The notes: generated from the sequence alone by a model not told the origin. A stretch of 64,000 nt of DNA from Epiperipatus broadwayi (GCA_028023455.1 JAQFVV010000027.1:4523845-4587844); one strand, 5' to 3'; shown: positions 42,990 through 55,985, numbered from the stretch's first letter. Numbers and translations are program-made.

Positions 42990-45900
42990 TACATCATCAT
43001 TCTGACATTTAAAGGAATAGGTTTTTGATTTTTAGATAGTTTAAAAGTAATTTACATTCATCATCACCACAACTATCATTCAATGTCCTTAGATGTACAA
43101 TGGTCTGCTCTCCAGCTTCTTCATTCTTATGCCTCTTGAGAGAAGATTGACTTAAATATGTCATATCATTCTTTAATATTATCTCAATAGGTTGCCATTC
43201 TCTTTATATCTTGTGAAGTACCTAAAATTGAGTGTTTTTGCAACAAGTAATCCATCATTCATTTGACATAATTACCTTTCTCTAAGTCATTTTCAGTGCA
43301 ATTCTTTACTCTAAACATTGTATTTAACCAATTCCAGTAATTCTATAGAATTGGCTTATGATATAAGTATAGTCTCAAAAGTACTCATTACTTCTGTTTA
43401 TTTTATTTATGATTGATACTTAAACTTTTTCATAAAGCTTAGATTTTCTTATTCTTAAAAGTTTCCATTTCAGTAAGGATAAATATTTATATAGCTTCCA
43501 CTGTAAAAGGATTTTGAGATATAATTGTCTGGATCATCAACTTAAATCTTTATGGTATGAGTAAAACATCTTTTTGCATAACAAAATTTTGTATATCATG
43601 GAAAGTTTATACATTTTTATGTGTGTATTACTACAGTAAGAAAACTTTTATGTATTATATAATTAACAGTGAATTGTAATAGTGATAAATAAACAGGTGT
43701 ATATAAATTGTTACATTTTGATTTACAAGTGCCAAAGTTACTCCACTCACAACTTTGATCCCATTCACTCTGGATAAATACAGTAATGATTATCACTAAT
43801 CTTTTATTAAACAATAGATTATCTTTAATCCAGATAAAAACATTAATGATTTTTTTAATTAAACACACACATATGAGGTAATTCAGCTTTGTTTCTCTTT
43901 GCCCAAGTGTAAAATATTTACATATATAAATGTGCATGTGTATGCATGTGTGCATTTCCAGCATTGTTGATTGTGAAATATTGCATAAAATACCTAGTGT
44001 ATAAAAGAAAATCTCTTGTATGCATTTTCAAGATGTTCTGTAGATTAGGAGCTTAAGGCAAGTATAACAAAGAAGATAGCATTTGCTAAGACTGTTAAAT
44101 ACTTATTCCTTTCACAATTTTAATTCATTATAATCAAGGCACATTCATGAGTCCCTCTCCAGTCCTGTAACTATTTTATACCAAGAATGCCCTGCAAGAG
44201 ATAACACTCCATTTTTCAAAAAAAAAAAATATAATACATATTTTTTAGAATATTTAGATATTCTGGTAAAATCCTAAATAAAGTATATACTGTCAAAATA
44301 AATAAAGTTCATTCCATACTTGGCCAAGAAATTATTTACATCTATTAGAATGTCTGAGCAATCTGTATAATGTCTGTTTTCTTCAATAGCAGCTCCATGC
44401 GCATGAAATATGGTCCAGGAGGTTCACATTATATAATATACTACTTAAATATTATATGTTTGAATCATGAGGGGGAGGGTGCAAATAATATTTAAAACAT
44501 TGAGAGCAATTATTGCCAATCTTAATGTTTGTTTGCTTTTAATGTTCCAATTAAAGACCTTAAATTGTGCACAGAGGCAGTGGTTTTGAAGCTACAGCAA
44601 AGTTTGATGGGAAAAATTCAGCAGAAATTGGTCATGATTGCCCAATTCACGATTTTATATCCACTGGAAATAATAAATTTCCTTAAAACTTTTACTTTAA
44701 CACATACACTTTTATTACTTAAATAAAGACATCTGAAAAAGACAAATACCCCCCAAGTTGCATTTATTGCTGAACCAATAATCGTTTTACGGATCTTAAA
44801 TATCTTTTGATAGAAATAATGGGATTGTCTTTAAATATTTTTAGATTAAAGGTAGGAAGATATTTGAAAGATTTCGTTGTCTTTTTTAAAAAAGAATAGA
44901 TAAAAACGTACAAGACATGGATACAGATATACTTTTTGTTTAATAGTTATTTAGACATTACTGAAAAAAATCGTAATTTAAAAAAGATGAACCTAAGATT
45001 AACAATGAGATTTCATTACATTGCTAAGCTTGTGAATAATATGGTAATTTTTGGATGTGAAGACAATATAATGCTAAATATGAATAGATTGAATTTATAA
45101 AAGAACCAGAGAGGAAAACAAAATCCAATTTCATCTTAATCAATAAAATTAACACTTGGTAGCATTTATTGTAATGGTAGCATAGCAGACCCTGGAATCA
45201 AGGTCTGTATTGCAGTCCAATTCTATAAATTCCAGTGTTTAAATGTTTTATGAACCCCCATGCTATAAACAAATGAATTATTTGTCCTGGTTAGTTTGAC
45301 ACAGTAGGAAAATGATTAATTTGGAAGTTCTATAGTTATGGATTATGATTCAGGATGGCACCTGTGATGCTTAAACATCTGACCAATAGACGATTTGATA
45401 TTCATTCAATAGAGTTAGATAGAAATTAATCAACAATAATGGAATAACTAGATCTCATTACTTTTGCTTACTCATTTCTGATAACTTGATGCTTAAAAGT
45501 GAAATTATAGTTGCTAGGAGAGGGTGCAATAGATACTAAAAAGTCCTAGTAAATAGTTCCAATATCTAAAGCTTCTCACTGATGGAATCCACATGCATGA
45601 AATTAGTCTAGGGATATTGGATAGGGATATATTAAGCATTATCATCTGGAATGTATTAGTAATTAAAGTTTACAGTAAATAGTATAGAAATGATGAAGGG
45701 AAAAAGTATGCTGCAGAACAGCAATGAGTAATCTGAAATCATGTGATAGTCATGTGATTTTTTATTGGTTTTATATTAATTCTGCTCACATGGTAAAGTT
45801 TCTTACTGCTGTTAAAGAACTAAGTACCCATAGTAAATGTATGCGGAACTAATATCAAATCTATATTACTATATAAACAAGTTGGCTTGGATTAAAAACA

Positions 45901-46524
45901 TTTATATATTTGTCAATTTAGTCTGATAATTTGATAGTTAAAAAGGAAGTAAATCATGGCCGCAGGAAGGAAAGTGCTATAGATTCTAAAAGATCAAGTG
46001 CATAGTAGTAAGATTTATAACTCTTCATTGATGAAAGCATAAACTCAAAAATAGTCTAGGAGCCTGGATAGTATAGCACTGTATTGGAATTTATTACCCA
46101 GTATGCATCTATTATTTACCAAAGCTTTTGATAATAAAATAAGAAATAAAATTGTAATGCAACAGACTTTGGTAAGGGTAGAGTTTATTTTGCTTCACAA
46201 CTAAAAGAGATGTTAAATGTTGTTTTATGATACTATTTTATATGTAACAAAAACTTAATCAATTAGGAAAAAAGATAATAAAGGGAGGCTAAAAAGAACT
46301 AAATTTGAAGAAAAATAGAAAACATTTTAGAAAAACAATGTTAGAAATTAAGAATGAACACAAAAAAGATTATACATTAAAAAAATTTAAAAAAAAGAAA
46401 AATTGAGATAATTTTATATTTGAAAAAAGTGTAAAGAATATATTGGTTTGTAGAAATTGGAAAAGTAGATGAAGAAAGAAGTTCAATAAAAAATGTAACT
46501 ATAAGCTTTTGAAGAACAGAACAT
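42990..46524. other. AT-rich stretch with scattered old repeats
   Basis: No gene recognised in 3.5 kb. A solo array-type tRNA-like unit is hinted at 44555-44625 (AGACCTTAAATTGTGC, CAGCAAAGTTTGATGGG). A tRNA-like patch is at about 45160-45225. Old family A halves are at about 45450-45690 and 45740-46110 (TCATGTGATTTTTTATTGG, TTGATGAAAGCATAAACTC, AAAATAGTCTAGGAGCC). Confidence 0.45.
45740..46110 (-). mobile_element. old inverted family A unit
   Basis: Diverged but ordered blocks of the inverted family A unit are present: the end motif, ATATCAAATCTATATTACTA, GGCTTGGATTAAAAACATT, CAAGTGCATAGTAG and TTCATTGATGAAAGC. A similar copy precedes it at about 45450-45690. Confidence 0.55.
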
Positions 46525-46790
46525 TTGGTGGTGGTGGTGGCAGTAGCAACAGTGGGGGTAGTAGTAGTAATAGTAATAATAATAGTAGTAGTAATAGTAG
46601 AAGTGATAATGATAATGTAGTCGAATTTGAAAGTTCATAAGTTTAAACATCAGGTGGTTGGTGGTGGTGGTGGCAGTAGCAACAGTGGGGGTAGTAGTAG
46701 TAATAGTAATAATAATAATAGTAGTAATAGTAGTAGTGATAATGATAATGTAGACGAATTTGAAAGTTCATAAGTTTAAACATCAAGAGT
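46525..46790. repeat. 133-bp direct duplication rich in GGT/AGT trinucleotides
   Basis: Two copies start at 46525 and 46658 with TTGGTGGTGGTGGTGG, then CAGTAGCAACAGTGGGGGTA, an (AGT/AAT)n run and GATAATGATAATGTAG. Both end with AAAGTTCATAAGTTTAAACA. The duplication is recent, since the copies differ mainly in trinucleotide number. Confidence 0.92.
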
Positions 46791-47039
46791 TGCAGATTTG
46801 AAATCATATGCTATTCATAGATTTTGGGCTCTATTTTCCACCTTCCCTAAATTCTTCAGGTATGATGATGATGATATATATGTAATTAAATATGAAATGC
46901 ATGGCCAAATAAAGATCTAACTGCTGCACAAATGGTATTAAAATCTTACAGAAACTTGTGAACCTAATTTTCAATTAAATAAAATGTATCTCACTTTGTC
47001 TGAAATCACCGAAAATTTATATGGGAAACAAGTTGTTTT

Positions 47040-47150
47040 GTTTTTTTTCTCATATGTCATAGCATCAGCCAGGAAGTGAACCCGCTAACCCAGGACAACT
47101 GCTTGTAAAGCAACTGTCGCTGACCTCTCAACCACCAATGCTTGTTACCA
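47040..47150 (-). mobile_element. family V SINE
   Basis: On the minus strand: GCATTGGTGGTTGAGAGGTC (A-box region), the loop TTTACAA, GTCCTGGGTTAGCGGGTTCA and CTTCCTGGCTGATGCTATGA, then an A-rich tail (complement of TTTTGTTTTTTTTCT). A target duplication is not certain. Confidence 0.8.
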
Positions 47151-47520
47151 AAAAAATAAAATTTAATTTATTGTAAATGTAAACAAAATCATGTTATTAT
47201 AATTGGCTCAGTTTAATATCCTCATGACAAATCAATGATTAATCAGTTTATAACTTATAAAGTTTTTACAGATATATAACAATCGAAATAAATAATATAT
47301 TTTATAATACAATACTGATTTATTTTATTTTCTTTTAGCACTTGTAATGTAATGTAAACATGTTGGCCATGTCTATTAAGAAAATACTTTTATTTATCCA
47401 TAAATAATATGCTTAGCATGTTTTCAACTGTCCACAAGTCATATTCAAATCAATCTAACATTCTAACAAGTGTCTGTTATACCAGGGTATTTAAATATTG
47501 CCTATGAAAATGTAAATTAT

Positions 47521-47998
47521 TTATCTTACATAATCCACTTTTTCAACAAAGGGATACATCTCTTTCTTATTAATAATGTGCTCATTATTGGCTATGTGCC
47601 AGGCTTCCTTGACTTTGTGCTTTCTGTCATTTCTTTCAGAACCCATTATACTGACTCTCAGTGGCTCAAAAACCTTACCATATTGGATCTCATTTTCTAA
47701 GAATATAAACTTGGATTCTGTGTCAGTATTGACCCAGCGATATAGATTGAGCAAATTAGTTGCAATACTTTTACGCAGTCCGCTGAAGACAACACCAAAG
47801 TTGTTGCATTGAGGGGTATGTTTCAGGGGTATCCTGCCTTTGGTATTGTTTATAAAATGATTTAACTTGAGCAGGATCCAAAGGCTGACATTATATGTAT
47901 CAGAACAAATTTTACTTAAATACTCCATATGGCAATGATATCCATGGTTTTGTATCTAGCTTTGTTAGTCTATTTCCAATTTTGAAGAATTTATATTT
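47521..47998 (-). pseudogene. Penelope-like element RT end and GIY-YIG domain, decayed
   Basis: The minus-strand frame at 47521-47928 (135 codons) aligns over most of its length with the GIY-YIG part of the element at 15009-15416. FINNTKGRIPLKHTPQ matches LINNSKDRVDPSQTPQ. RKSIATNLLNLYRW matches the helix KATVHNRAAQHIYTYRR. KFIFLENEIQYGKVFEP matches the SIFLEHEKQAGHVFEP block, and RKHKVKEAWHIANNEHIINK matches the C-terminal helix. The GIY motif is largely deleted and YIG is replaced by VFSGL, so the nuclease would be inactive. Upstream (about 47930-47998) PWISLPY matches the end of the RT part (ITLPY). It is an older relative of the 14280 copy. Confidence 0.8.
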
Positions 47999-49399
47999 CT
48001 ATTCTATAATACATAAATCCTTAATATATGTTCAATGTTTGTTGTGTGTGCAGATTCAAATTTACACTCAGTGAATGTATTTATATCAAATATGATATTT
48101 TATGTAAATTTGTTGAAGGCAAAGATTTCTCCAATCACTACACAAACAATGTTTAAATATTACACATACTCATATATTTAACTGTTAATCAATCAAAACG
48201 TGTGTTTTCATGATATTTTAATCTGTAGAGGTTGGAGAGACTTTCTATATCAAAATTTTTATTTAATTAAATATATCCTAGTGCATATCACTAGCTGAAA
48301 ATTTACCCTAACTCTAACACATTTTCCCAAACATTATGTTTTTTTCCGGAATGCTCTCTATAAATACATATAAAGTCTGATCTTCAAACAACAGACTTTT
48401 ATATTTGTTCACAGAGGACGGTGCTGAAAAAACATAATATTTGGGATGGTGATTTGAATATTTCATAATTAAATATGTATATAATATATAAACATAGGGA
48501 TTGGTGTACACAAACAACAATATTTAAATATTAGTATTTTAAAATAAATGTGTAGAAGAAATCAAAACATCAAAATTATTTTAATTTACAATTTATTTGA
48601 CATAAAATATATATATTTTAAGTAGAATATTTTTCAAAGAGGCAGGATCATAAATATCCTTAAGGAACGGAAAGACAAGAAGGTAACTTCCGTCTGCATT
48701 CCTTGTATACCTTCATATTGCTTTAAGAATTCTGGAAAAGTTTTTCTGGCACTGCCTGTGGCAAAGTCTTTGCTGGACTCGCTCATATATTATATATACA
48801 GAATATATATAGACATATAGATATATACAACAAAGATATTAAAAATAATAATTTCTATATCAAAATGAAGCTTTATTTTTTTGGAATCTCTGGAGTATTA
48901 AGTATATTATAAGGCACTTGAAAAAAATATTCCCATACGATTATTACAGTGATTATCCTAAGAATATATTTAAGTTGGGCCCTAAAAAAATTGCTGTTTC
49001 TTTTAGAAAATCAGTACATTTAAATGAAAGTTTTTTGGATGAACTGGAGTAAAGAATAGTGGAGAAATTTATTCACTTGTTTTACCAAAAGTAGAAATTA
49101 AAAAAAAAAAAAAGTTCATCCAATTTTTCAACGTTATCTTTAGATTCTTTGTCTTCTAGGCTGAACTCCTAAAAAGAAAAAATATATAAATGTAAATTCA
49201 TTATTTTAAATAGTATATTAAATATATATCTAGTAATATTTGACAACTTTTTTATTCTAATACGCTTTATTTCAGCGTTATTTTTGTAAAGTCGTTATTA
49301 CACCGCGGTTTCAAAGATGGTTTTAAGGTCATTAGAGATTTAAATAATATTTTATTCCTAATTTTTTGTTAATTTAAAAGTTTGTGATGATGGGATTTT
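47999..49399. other. unassigned AT-rich stretch
   Basis: No convincing gene. A less AT-rich patch at about 48650-48790 has no recognisable frame. Confidence 0.5.
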
Positions 49400-49656
49400 A
49401 GTTATAATTATACAGTTGGACTATTTCATTATTTAGTCTTAATTGTTGATTCAAAAAATAAATGTATACAACATGTATATTAAGAAAAGCTTGTTTAATA
49501 TTTAAACAATATAACGTTCTGATTATTTATTAAGCCACAGTAAGTCTGTAATTAGAAAGAGAAAGGCTTTTAATCTTTTTCACATGGGCCTTAAACGTTT
49601 GTGTCATAGCCAAACGATGTCGTTTAATGCTCAAAGACTAAATGGGTTTGTAAGTC

Positions 49657-49811
49657 ATCATTAAAAACCAGGTAACATTTAGACAATCCCAATATCAATA
49701 ACAATCAACAATCTCAAACTGTTGTCAAGGAGGTTTTCCTTGACAACAGTTTGAGATTGTTAATTGTTATTGGTATTGGGATTGTCTAAGTGTTGACTGG
49801 TTTTTAATGAT
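49657..49811. repeat. hairpin with ~75-bp arms and 5-base loop
   Basis: The left arm begins ATCATTAAAAACCAG and the right arm ends CTGGTTTTTAATGAT. The arms meet at GTTGTCAAGGA and TCCTTGACAAC with only GGTTT between. Very few mismatches. Such a structure could be a minimal MITE or a source of hairpin RNA; no copy of it is seen elsewhere in the window. Confidence 0.92.
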
Positions 49812-50413
49812 TGAACAATATATTATACTGAACATGCTTTTAATGAACTGGTCAGAAAATTGTAACATTTATAAAAGAAACCCAAAGGTAGTGATTTGCA
49901 TAAAATTTGATTATTAGATGTAAATGAAGTAATTAGCTACTTTTTTGACACAGGATTCTTATTGCTGATTGTGTGTATGTAGTAGTCAATGTGCCAGGCC
50001 TCTAATTGTTAAATGTTAAAGAAATTAAAAACTTTTCAAATACATTCAAATGTTAGTAATTTCATGCAGCTTAGTATATAAAATACAACATTATGAAATG
50101 GTATTATCCTCTTTTATTCTTTAAATGTTGCTATCCTGACCAGTAACATATCTAAAATAAGAATTGGTATTATTCTATTTTTTATTAGCAATGAAATGGT
50201 GATCATGTGATATTTTGGTGGTTTTACTCTCTTATTCGAGTGTTGCTGGTTTGACCAATGACAATGCTGGTGTAGAATCAAACTGGGAACCTTTGAATTC
50301 ATAAAGAACAAACTTAAGGCAATGCTCTAGCCAACTTAGATTCAAAATTGATGAATCCAAAAGTCACCAATTCTATTTCCATGCTAGAACTCTCATTGGT
50401 CAAGCAGTAAGAT

Positions 50414-50447
50414 CTGAAGAAGAGAGAAAAATTTCATTTCTCGAAAC
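50414..50447 (+). other. hammerhead-core-like motif in family B
   Basis: CTGAAGA (50414-50420), AGA, a 6-bp stem GAGAAA/TTTCTC (50424-50442) and GAAAC (50443-50447), then ATTGAATAATATATC. It is the best-preserved example in family B. The core follows CATTGGTCAAGCAGTAAGAT. No third stem is evident. Confidence 0.5.
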
Positions 50448-50649
50448 ATTGAATAATATATCAACCTCTATTATTTTTATTATTTAAACATGTTTGAAAT
50501 GTTTAAATAAAGTTTAAATTTTATACTAAAAACATTTTTTCCATTAAAATTAGATGATAGAAATAGTATAACATATATAAATATCTTTCACAAATTGCTT
50601 ATATATATAAAATTAGATAATAGAAAAAGTCCAACATATAATTACAAAT

Positions 50650-51062
50650 ATACTTCTAATTGTTTATAAAAGTGAATTGAGTTTTTAATACTCTTAAAAT
50701 ATTTTGAAACAATAAAAAATAAAATGAGTTTTTTTTTTTTTTTTTTTTACAAAAACACTTAATCTTCATTAATTTTTTTAAAAAGAAAGTTGTCAAATAC
50801 AGTATGTAGTCAAATAAAAAGTGAAAAAATGTTTTTAAATACAACCTAAATTTATATATTATAGTGTTTTATATTGGGTTTAGGACTTGTTCTTACACAC
50901 TAATAAAGTGCTAGTTAATCAAGTTATGAAAAAAAAAGTCATTAAGATTTCTAAAAACATAGCTATATTTCCAGATAAACTCGACCTAATATTTTATTAC
51001 GATGTACACTGCTGACGGAATTAGTTTTTAATTTATTAAAAGGGTGCCAAAATCATAAAACC
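50650..51062. other. unassigned AT-rich sequence
   Basis: AT-rich DNA with a T18-type homopolymer at about 50730-50748 and no gene. Confidence 0.5.
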
Positions 51063-51076
51063 TACTGATAGGTGTC

Positions 51077-51255
51077 GCATCACATCTTGTAGATTCACAT
51101 TAAATAACTAAAATGCAGTATTTTAGGAACTGCATCACATCTTGTAGATTCACATTAAATAACTAAAATGCAGTATTTTAGGAACTGCGCTTTTCTTTTG
51201 TCACCTTCCATTGCATCGCAGTTCATAGATTCGCAGCAAATAACTAAATTTAAGG
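51077..51255. repeat. 55-bp tandem repeat, two exact and one diverged unit
   Basis: Units starting at 51077 and 51132 (GCATCACATCTTGTAGATTC ... GCAGTATTTTAGGAACT) look identical. A third, diverged unit (GCATCGCAGTTCATAGATTC) starts at about 51213 after a short insertion. Confidence 0.92.
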
Positions 51256-51492
51256 TTTTTTTAAAGATAGTTCCTGGGATTAAACAAACTGTTTGGCAAA
51301 GTAATTTATATATAATAAATTCTAATAATCTAAGATTAATAATATACAATGAAAAGTTGATATTAAAGATAAATATTTTATTATCAAACTAAAATATTTA
51401 AATGAGAATTTTTAATAAAATGCAAAGAATACACACATGCTAATCCAGATAATATTAATCCAATAATTACACAGTTCATATTATACATAAGT

Positions 51493-51860
51493 TTATCCTA
51501 GGCAAATGTTTATATTGGTATTAGAAGCTTCATAGTTAAAGTTAGTTTGCAACACAAATTTGGTATGAATAGATAGTAGCTTACATGTATTTCTTGGGAG
51601 CCTGAGCTCATTGGAAGTTAATTGATCTCTCCTGCCAAATTTGTTTTCATTCCTAGTCTGCTTTAAGGCTGGTCTCAAAGGCATTTCTAGAGTGATGTCT
51701 TCATGACAAAAGAAGTTGTTTGAAAAAGCTCCAGTTCCACTCCCGCATGACAACTCAGTTCAGCATAGAATAGTCTGGGATACAATCTGCATCCCAGACC
51801 TATAGAAACTGCTAGCAGAAGACAAGACCCTGTTTGAAGTTTTTCTGGCCTTTTTATAGC
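51493..51860 (-). other. unidentified open frame in a less AT-rich segment
   Basis: A minus-strand frame of 86 codons (51493-51753) starts MSCGSGTGAFSNNFFCHEDI and contains LEMPLRPALKQTRNENKFGR. It could be extended upstream through one stop. The composition is more protein-like than that of most frames here (mixed residues, Cys, Pro, Arg). I recognise no family. A processed pseudogene, a noncoding exon or an element fragment are all possible. Confidence 0.3.
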
Positions 51861-53039
51861 CTTGGATCAGTTTTTATACTATTGCACATAAACTTTTATC
51901 TTTTTTTATTATTGGACTACAAGTTGGTAATCTTGTACATTTATTATTACTTTTTAGGTCCAAAGTCTCTTTTTTATAAAATATTTCCACCATCTTTAAT
52001 TAGCTTTAAGAAACTTTTACTAATTGTAATCTTTTACATTTGGAATTTTTTTCTTTTGTTTATCTGGATTAAATAAGCAAATATTTTATCTAGCGCCGTG
52101 CTTGCAATTATATTTCATTCCAATATCAGCCTTTCAAGCTAACTGAGCACACGCCTTTGAGAGTGTTAAATAAATGAATACTCTCTTCTTCAATCCAAGA
52201 TATAGCATTTATGCAGGAATCTGGATTAGTAATCTGCATGTATTTTTATTCATCCAATTTTAACTTATATTTTTAATTAAACAGATATTAAACATATAGG
52301 TATACTGTCTATACTAAACGTAATGCAACCTCCATTTATCAATATCTACGTATTTATTCATTGGAAATGTTCCTCATTGTGATACCTATCTTATAAGAAA
52401 ACTATAAACTTTTTTGTGTTAAATTAAAAGTAGAATGTTTAGAATTAAAATTGGTCAATGGTTAAAGAAAAGAAATAATGACATTTTACTTCTCAATTGG
52501 GAGAAGTGTAATGTGAAACATATGCATATATGTGTTACATAAAACATTTTAAAATAATATTCAAGAAAAAAAAATAATGTATATATTTTTTTAAATAAAA
52601 AAGACTGTTTAATAGAAAAAAAGTAGATATGTTTTTAAAATAAATCAAAAGTCTGTTGGAAATAAACAAAAGGGAAAATATAATATTATAATGTAGGGAT
52701 TTTAGATTTTCCATTTGAAAAGAACATCTATTTTTTTAATAATAAAAAAAATTCCAAAATATTACAATGGATTATGAAAACAAAAACAATTAGATGGTAA
52801 CTTTAAATATGTAAAAGTAATTATAAAATTACTTAGTGAAAACAATTTAATTGTACAAATAATTATCAAAACATTTTAATTAGAGATCTAATTAAAGATC
52901 AAAATATTTTGTAAATTGCCTGATCATGAGTAACTATGTTCTACTAGAAATTGTATTTCCAACTGATTATATAATAAGTCTAATAATGTGCAATTAAGAA
53001 AAAAGATTAACTAATTAATCAAAAGAATTTGAAAAACTA
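51861..53039. other. unassigned AT-rich stretch
   Basis: Strongly AT-rich, with long A and T runs from 52440 to 53040. No gene recognised. Confidence 0.5.
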
Positions 53040-53470
53040 AGTAATAATGTGGGTAGTCTCAGAAAATGGGTGGCAGAGGTATAAAAGATACAAATTTTCT
53101 ATTGTTCTTTATTCTGATGAATTTTCTGGGAAGAATCCGATTCTATTAAGTTTTCCATTAAGAATATGCCATCTATTTTGCTATCAGATCAGTCATGTGC
53201 TATACTCACTCTACTGTTGGTGTACCATATAACACTTCTAGTGCATCAATAAGAAATGTAAAGATTTATACGCAGACATCTTAACCTTACCATGCACTGC
53301 TAAACTGATGGGTGTTCATTTGATGTTTAACAGCCAGTCTTCTACATTTGACTGCCAAATATGTAGTAAATATCATTGGCCACTGTTGCTGAGATACCTA
53401 CTCATGATTATAGAAATCTATTGCTGAACAAGACACAAGATATATGTTGCCCTGGTCAAGAGGAATGACC
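53040..53470 (+). pseudogene. Tc1-like transposase remnant
   Basis: One frame with stops at 53230 and 53236-53244 carries two pieces in proper order. FSIVLYSDEFSGKNPI (about 53094-53141) resembles the W-x-x-V-L-F-SDE-S-x-F block around the second part of the catalytic region. YADILTLPCTAKLMGVHLMF (53269-53328) with NSQSSTFDCQI resembles the Y-x-DIL ... FQQDN-x-P-x-H block, in which the catalytic aspartate has been replaced. Tc1 transposases cut and paste DNA with a DDE triad; here the triad is broken. No terminal inverted repeats were found. The call rests on these motif matches and could be wrong. Confidence 0.5.
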
Positions 53471-55774
53471 AGCTGCCAAAAGAAACTAGGACTACCTATT
53501 AATGAACTCCATCATATTCAAAATAACAGGAGAAATCTAAAACAAAAATCTAGATAAATATAAAGATAAATTCAAAATCTAGACAAACTTCTATTTTTCA
53601 AACTTTATAAACTAAAAGTAATCTGGTTTTTTACCCTTATTTTGATATGAATAAATTCCTAGCAAATAATTCTATAATTAATAGGATTTAATTTACTTTT
53701 TATTTTGATTATTGTGTTAATGTTTTTTGTGTGTATAAATAAACATGTTATGTTTAATTTGTTAATTTTATCTTAGTTCTTTCTCTCTATATACATCTCC
53801 ATATAACATTTAGTAACTATATAATATTAAATTAATTTAGAGTTAATTGTATATGTGCATTGTAACCATACTTGGTATGATAGTCTAATTTATGCCAGTT
53901 TCTTGCTCTTTGTGTTAGATAAATCAAGTGTTTGTAGCATTTTTAAAACCTTTCTTTTGTTGATATTCTAGTCTGAATTAGATGGCATCTAGGAATCATT
54001 CTAATATAAATAAAAATATTCACAGAAGTGACTTCTTCTTGCAACCATAGAGCAAGTGCAATGGTCAGGGAATGTAGCTGCAGATCATATATTTTATAAC
54101 ATCTCAGTTTGGCCATTGGAATGGCTAATATGTAAAAATATTAACCATATTAACTCCTCTGCTTGAATAATGGGACCACAAATATATATAAAATATTTAT
54201 TATTTAAATTTAGATTATTAGATATAAATGTCAATTTAATTAAAGTCATAATAGTGTTATTAGGATTATAGAATTAAATATTTCCAGAATTATTATAATA
54301 AAGAATAGAAATGAGGAGATAATATCCATTTAAATAGAGATAACATTTAACCTTTGGTGTTTTTAAGAAATTATCAATTACTACTAACTAACAATCCTTG
54401 AGGATAAACAAGTGTTCTCATTAACCTTTATATATAAACTAAATTCCCTAGATAATCTATATCTAGTCTGGTTAGCATTATTTTGTTATTTTCTATAGAA
54501 GGGTCTTAAGAATGCCTTGTCCTGGGCTATTTAAATGCTGTTTTAATATCTATAAGTATTTATAATTTATAATGTCAGAGATTGTCTGTAAAAAGTAATC
54601 ACTTTCCCATGTTTTGTATTTCTATTAATTTGTTTGTATTATGCATTAAAATGTTGAAATACTAAAAAGAAAAGAATAATAGTAAGATAAAAAAAATGAT
54701 GTGAATACATAAATTATAACAATTGTCAAAAGAAAAAGGATTAACTAACAAAAGTATATAAAATATTATGAAAGTCTAAAGCACATTAGGAAGTTAGTAG
54801 AGCTAATTAATACAAGTAAAACATCATTAATTATGAAAATCTTTGATTCCAAAGATATTTTTGGATTTTATCAAATTTAGAAATAGATATTTTACCATGT
54901 TCCACCACTTCCTACATCCACCCCACACTATAAGCTCAAACTCACTTAAAATAGAAAAAGTAGAAAGTTTCCTGCAGTTAGGCTTATTAATTTATAGATA
55001 TTTATTGAATTTGAAGACTACCTTGGAAATTTTGTTTGAATAATATAACATAATTGAATCTAATATGAAATAACCAAAAAGTGTCAATATGTGACCAACA
55101 GTTAGATATATTCTAAATAAATTATGGTTGATATTTTGCTTATTTCTCCTAATACAACATTTGTTAAAAGCTATTTACAAGTTCATTATATAACATTTGT
55201 AATATATAAAATAAGCAAAAAGACCTAATGACCAACCAAGAGTAAAATCTATTGTAAAGAAATCATCATTGATATTTTGTCATCATTGCTCTTAATATAG
55301 TTTATTCCAACATGTCAATAGAAGAATTATGTCATAAATTTTTGATAATTTATTTCTGAATAAATGCAAGTTTAATAGGAAAACTTAAAAAAAAACATTA
55401 AAGCAAATTAATTAGACAATGTCTGCAGCTAATTTTAAATTATAATTATAAATTGAAGGGAAAAGTTTTTACTGGTAAAAATAGTAGCATCATTAATTCT
55501 CAAGGTCATCCTCAACTGCGTGGAAAAGTTATTTCAATGGCATTGCAAAGTCATAAATAACTATTGTATAAGTAAAAACAAAAGAATTAATCAAACCAAC
55601 AGAGAATACAAAAATTATAGAAAAAAACAGAACAAAAATTAGGTTTTTGTCTAAACAAAACAAAAATTAAATTAGAAATGAAAATTAAATCAGAGGTTAT
55701 TAGGAGGAATCGGTTGGTTTAGACTCGTTTTTATAACTCAAGGATTTTCAGCCTATTTACCCTCTGCTCTATAT
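53471..55774. other. unassigned AT-rich stretch
   Basis: About 2.3 kb without recognised genes or repeats. The small frame at 54843-55043 has no domain. Confidence 0.5.
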
Positions 55775-55985
55775 CAAGCAGCCAATACACATGACATACA
55801 TGTGAAAAAGATATATGATCCCCAATGGATATATTTCACACAGAACCAGCACTCATCAGGAGGGCCTGACTATAATTTCATACACATATCTACAACTACT
55901 GCTTGGCTTAGATTAAGATAACAATTTCTTAAACTGTAATGGACAGGCTTCAATCTTCTTTCTCTTCCAATTATTCAACCATCCA
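55775..55985 (-). repeat. family C SINE-like copy
   Basis: ACACATGACATACATGTGAA, ATATATGATCCCCAATGGAT, CAGAACCAGCACTCATCAGG and TAATGGACAGGCTTCAATCT correspond to the complement of the 19985-20300 copy, in the reverse order expected for the opposite strand. Confidence 0.65.

Larger units (their letters stand above)
49410..50640. mobile_element. family B composite element, long form
   Basis: The left end (TTATACAGTTGGACTATTTC) and right end (AGAAAAAGTCCAACATATAA) are inverted repeats. Inside are a minus-strand tRNA-like/core segment (about 50230-50335, with GTGTTGCTGGTTTGACCAAT and AATCAAACTGGGAACC) and a plus-strand core (about 50345-50450) with CTGAAGA, hairpin and GAAAC. It also contains the separate 75-bp-arm hairpin at 49657-49811 and a family A end (TGATCATGTGATATTTTGGT at about 50201). 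Its interior is therefore nested. Confidence 0.6.
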
